From contig JAGGSD010000040.1 in NCBI GenBank assembly GCA_021159265.1, positions 1 to 6,348 of the forward strand: a stretch of 6,348 nucleotides of DNA, given 5' to 3'. The stretch is from Syntrophobacterales bacterium (GTDB lineage Bacteria; Desulfobacterota; Syntrophia; Syntrophales; UBA6807). This document shows positions 5,022 through 6,348 of the stretch, in pieces (the first letter of the stretch is position 1; every line of letters starts with the position of its first letter). The notes under the pieces were generated by a model. That model saw only the letters and a list, made by a program, of their open reading frames with translations. It ran no database searches and was not told where the DNA came from. Position numbers and translations under genes: made by a program.

Positions 5022-6224
5022 ATGGTAATGCGTATATCCGAAAACATGAAGTTTAGTGCAATAGTCGATAATATGTTTAAGTCTGAAAGCGATTATAATA
5101 AACTGATGGAAAAAATTGCTTCACAAAAGGAGATCAATAGACCGTCAGATGATCCTATTGGCATGAACAGAGTGTTGGACTTGCGGGAATCCAAGGCATC
5201 TATTAAACAGTACACCCGGAATATGGATGGTTGTGAATCATGGCTCACGATTACTGAATCGAAATTGTCGGCGGCCGGTGACCTTCTGGTGAAGGCCAGG
5301 GAGATCGCTGTTGCCCAGTCAACGGTGACCTCGTCTGCTGAGTCGCGAAGCTCGGAAGCTGTGACCGTGCAACAGCTCATAAATGAAATGCTTGCCCTTG
5401 CCAATTCAAAATATGGGGACAGGTATCTTTTTTCAGGCGCGAAAACGGAAGAAACTCCCTTTTCATCTTCCGGAAGATCTACCGCTGAAATAGGAGCGGC
5501 TGCCGCGGCTGAAGGAAATACTTTTGACGGCAATGTTGTGTCCGGCGGGACATACGCCGGCAGTGTGAACAAGACTTATGTTGTGAAAATTGTTACGGGT
5601 GGAACGCTGGCTGCCGCAACATATAGGGTTTCTGATGATGGGGGGAAGACCTGGGGCAACGAGAAAAATGATCTGGACAGCGGAACCATTACGCTGGGAG
5701 ATGGGATACAATTAACGTTTACCGGGGGATCGACTGACTTGGCCGCAGATGACATATTTTATGTCCATGCCTTTACCGATGGCTATTACAACGGTAACGG
5801 CGGGGAACTATCCGTGAATATCGGCGAAGGAGAGCCCTTTGCTTACTCCATTTCCGGTGAAGCAGCCTTTACTGACAAGGGGGATGGGAATGTTGAAATA
5901 TTCGGGATTCTCAATGAGTTGAAGACGGCGCTGGAGACTAATGATCCGGACGGTATTGCTTCCTGTCTGGACGATCTCAAAGTTGCATCCGATCAGATAT
6001 CGAAAAATATTTCCAGGTGCGGAACCAAAATGAACAGGTTGGAAATAGCGAAAAAGAGCATGGTCGATATGGATATGGATTTAGCCGGGTTGATTTCTGG
6101 CGTGGAAGATGCAGATGTATCTGAGATAATGACCAGGTTTGCCATGAAAGAGATTGCCTTGAAGGCGTCGTACGCAGCGGCATCAAAGATAGGAAATTTA
6201 ACGATACTCGATTTTTTCAGATAA
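5022..6224 (+). CDS. flgL: Hook-filament junction protein FlgL (HAP3)
   Basis: FlgL is exported and forms the second junction layer, on which flagellin is assembled. The start at 5022 is chosen because AAGAGAGG (5007-5014) lies 7 bases upstream; the ATG two codons later is more distant. The 400-residue product has the flagellin-like N-terminus: MRISENMKFSAIVDNMFKSESDYNKLMEKIASQKEINRPSDDPIG (3-47), then a long helical stretch up to NSKYGDRYLFSGAKT (128-142), which holds the FSG motif typical of FlgL. The C-terminus VEDADVSEIMTRFAMKEIALKASYAAASKIGNLTILDFF (361-399) is the matching helix. The region at about 165-250 is a variable beta-rich insert containing SDDGGKTW (204-211), an exact Asp-box pattern. 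FlgL is commonly about 300-400 residues, so this is a long form. Its chaperone FlgN is encoded in the same cluster. Confidence 0.95.
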   Translation: MVMRISENMKFSAIVDNMFKSESDYNKLMEKIASQKEINRPSDDPIGMNRVLDLRESKASIKQYTRNMDGCESWLTITESKLSAAGDLLVKAREIAVAQSTVTSSAESRSSEAVTVQQLINEMLALANSKYGDRYLFSGAKTEETPFSSSGRSTAEIGAAAAAEGNTFDGNVVSGGTYAGSVNKTYVVKIVTGGTLAAATYRVSDDGGKTWGNEKNDLDSGTITLGDGIQLTFTGGSTDLAADDIFYVHAFTDGYYNGNGGELSVNIGEGEPFAYSISGEAAFTDKGDGNVEIFGILNELKTALETNDPDGIASCLDDLKVASDQISKNISRCGTKMNRLEIAKKSMVDMDMDLAGLISGVEDADVSEIMTRFAMKEIALKASYAAASKIGNLTILDFFR

Positions 6225-6234
6225 ATTAGGTTGT

Positions 6235-6290
6235 TTAGGCTGTAGGCTGAAGGCATTTAGGTTACAAAAAACTAACAGCCTACAGCCTAA
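6235..6290. repeat. Perfect 15-base inverted repeat after flgL (possible transcript end)
   Basis: TTAGGCTGTAGGCTG (6235-6249) is the exact reverse complement of 6276-6290, with a 26-base loop. It begins 10 bases after the flgL stop. The whole stretch reads in heptamers: TTTAGGC, TGTAGGC, TGAAGGC and ATTTAGG, then CAGCCTA twice on the right arm. A stable RNA hairpin here could protect the 3' end or aid termination, but there is no T run after the right arm, so a classical intrinsic terminator is not supported. Confidence 0.75.
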
Positions 6291-6317
6291 CCCGGATAAA
6301 CTGGAAATTCGAAATTC
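6286..6317. repeat. Right copy of the 32-base inverted repeat that brackets the cluster
   Basis: This is the reverse complement of 1-32 with one mismatch. It overlaps the right arm of the preceding hairpin by five bases and contains GAAATTC twice in tandem (6304-6317). Confidence 0.85.
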
Positions 6318-6345
6318 GAAGCACTAAATGCGAAACAAATCCGAA
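6318..6345. repeat. Heptamer tract at the right edge
   Basis: GAAGCAC, TAAATGC, GAAACAA and ATCCGAA continue the 7-base phase of the preceding GAAATTC units up to the window edge. With the upstream units this makes about 16 consecutive heptamers from 6234 onward. No coding potential is seen, and the expected next gene is not reached. Confidence 0.65.
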
Positions 6346-6348
6346 TTT

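Overview
The window is a late-flagellar (rod, ring and hook-filament junction) gene cluster on the + strand. It reads flgI (P-ring), a single-domain flgJ (rod-binding), flgM (anti-sigma-28), flgN (chaperone), flgK (HAP1), an extra small four-helix-bundle gene, then flgL (HAP3). The P-ring protein with a signal peptide implies a Gram-negative, flagellated bacterium. The gene order, and the short FlgJ without a muramidase domain, resemble clusters in Desulfobacterota (former Deltaproteobacteria), Nitrospirota and related, often uncultivated, lineages. This placement is inference; no taxonomic marker lies in the window. No RNA gene, CRISPR array or transposase is visible.

Layout: 1-131 is repeat-derived leader; 132-1310 flgI; 1311-1430 repeat and hairpin leader; 1431-1790 flgJ; 1791-2016 a spacer with a probable sigma-28 promoter and a palindromic repeat; 2017-2325 flgM; 2330-2854 flgN, probably translationally coupled to flgM; 2855-3073 a repeat-rich spacer; 3074-4441 flgK; 4442-5021 a module made of a four-helix-bundle gene between inverted heptamer repeats; 5022-6224 flgL; 6225-6348 a repeat tract with a strong inverted repeat.

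How the genes work together: FlgI forms the bushing of the rod in the peptidoglycan layer, and FlgJ caps or assists rod assembly. FlgM holds sigma-28 inactive until the hook is finished and FlgM is exported. FlgN keeps FlgK and FlgL soluble and delivers them to the export gate, and FlgK and FlgL then form the hook-filament junction. The likely sigma-28 site before flgM would place flgM, and perhaps flgN-flgK-flgL, in the late gene class with autogenous feedback.

The unusual part is the non-coding DNA. Nearly every spacer longer than 100 bases contains tracts with a strict 7-base period. The unit differs from place to place (GAACATC, GAAATTC, GAACCGT, TAGGCTG, GAAATTG), but the period is constant. 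Several tracts form inverted repeats. One pair brackets the four-helix-bundle gene between flgK and flgL, and another near-perfect 32-base pair sits at the two ends of the window and brackets the whole cluster. One tract has run into the 3' end of flgJ and supplies its last residues. The four-helix-bundle gene with heptameric inverted flanks is the best candidate for an undescribed mobile or repeat-associated unit.
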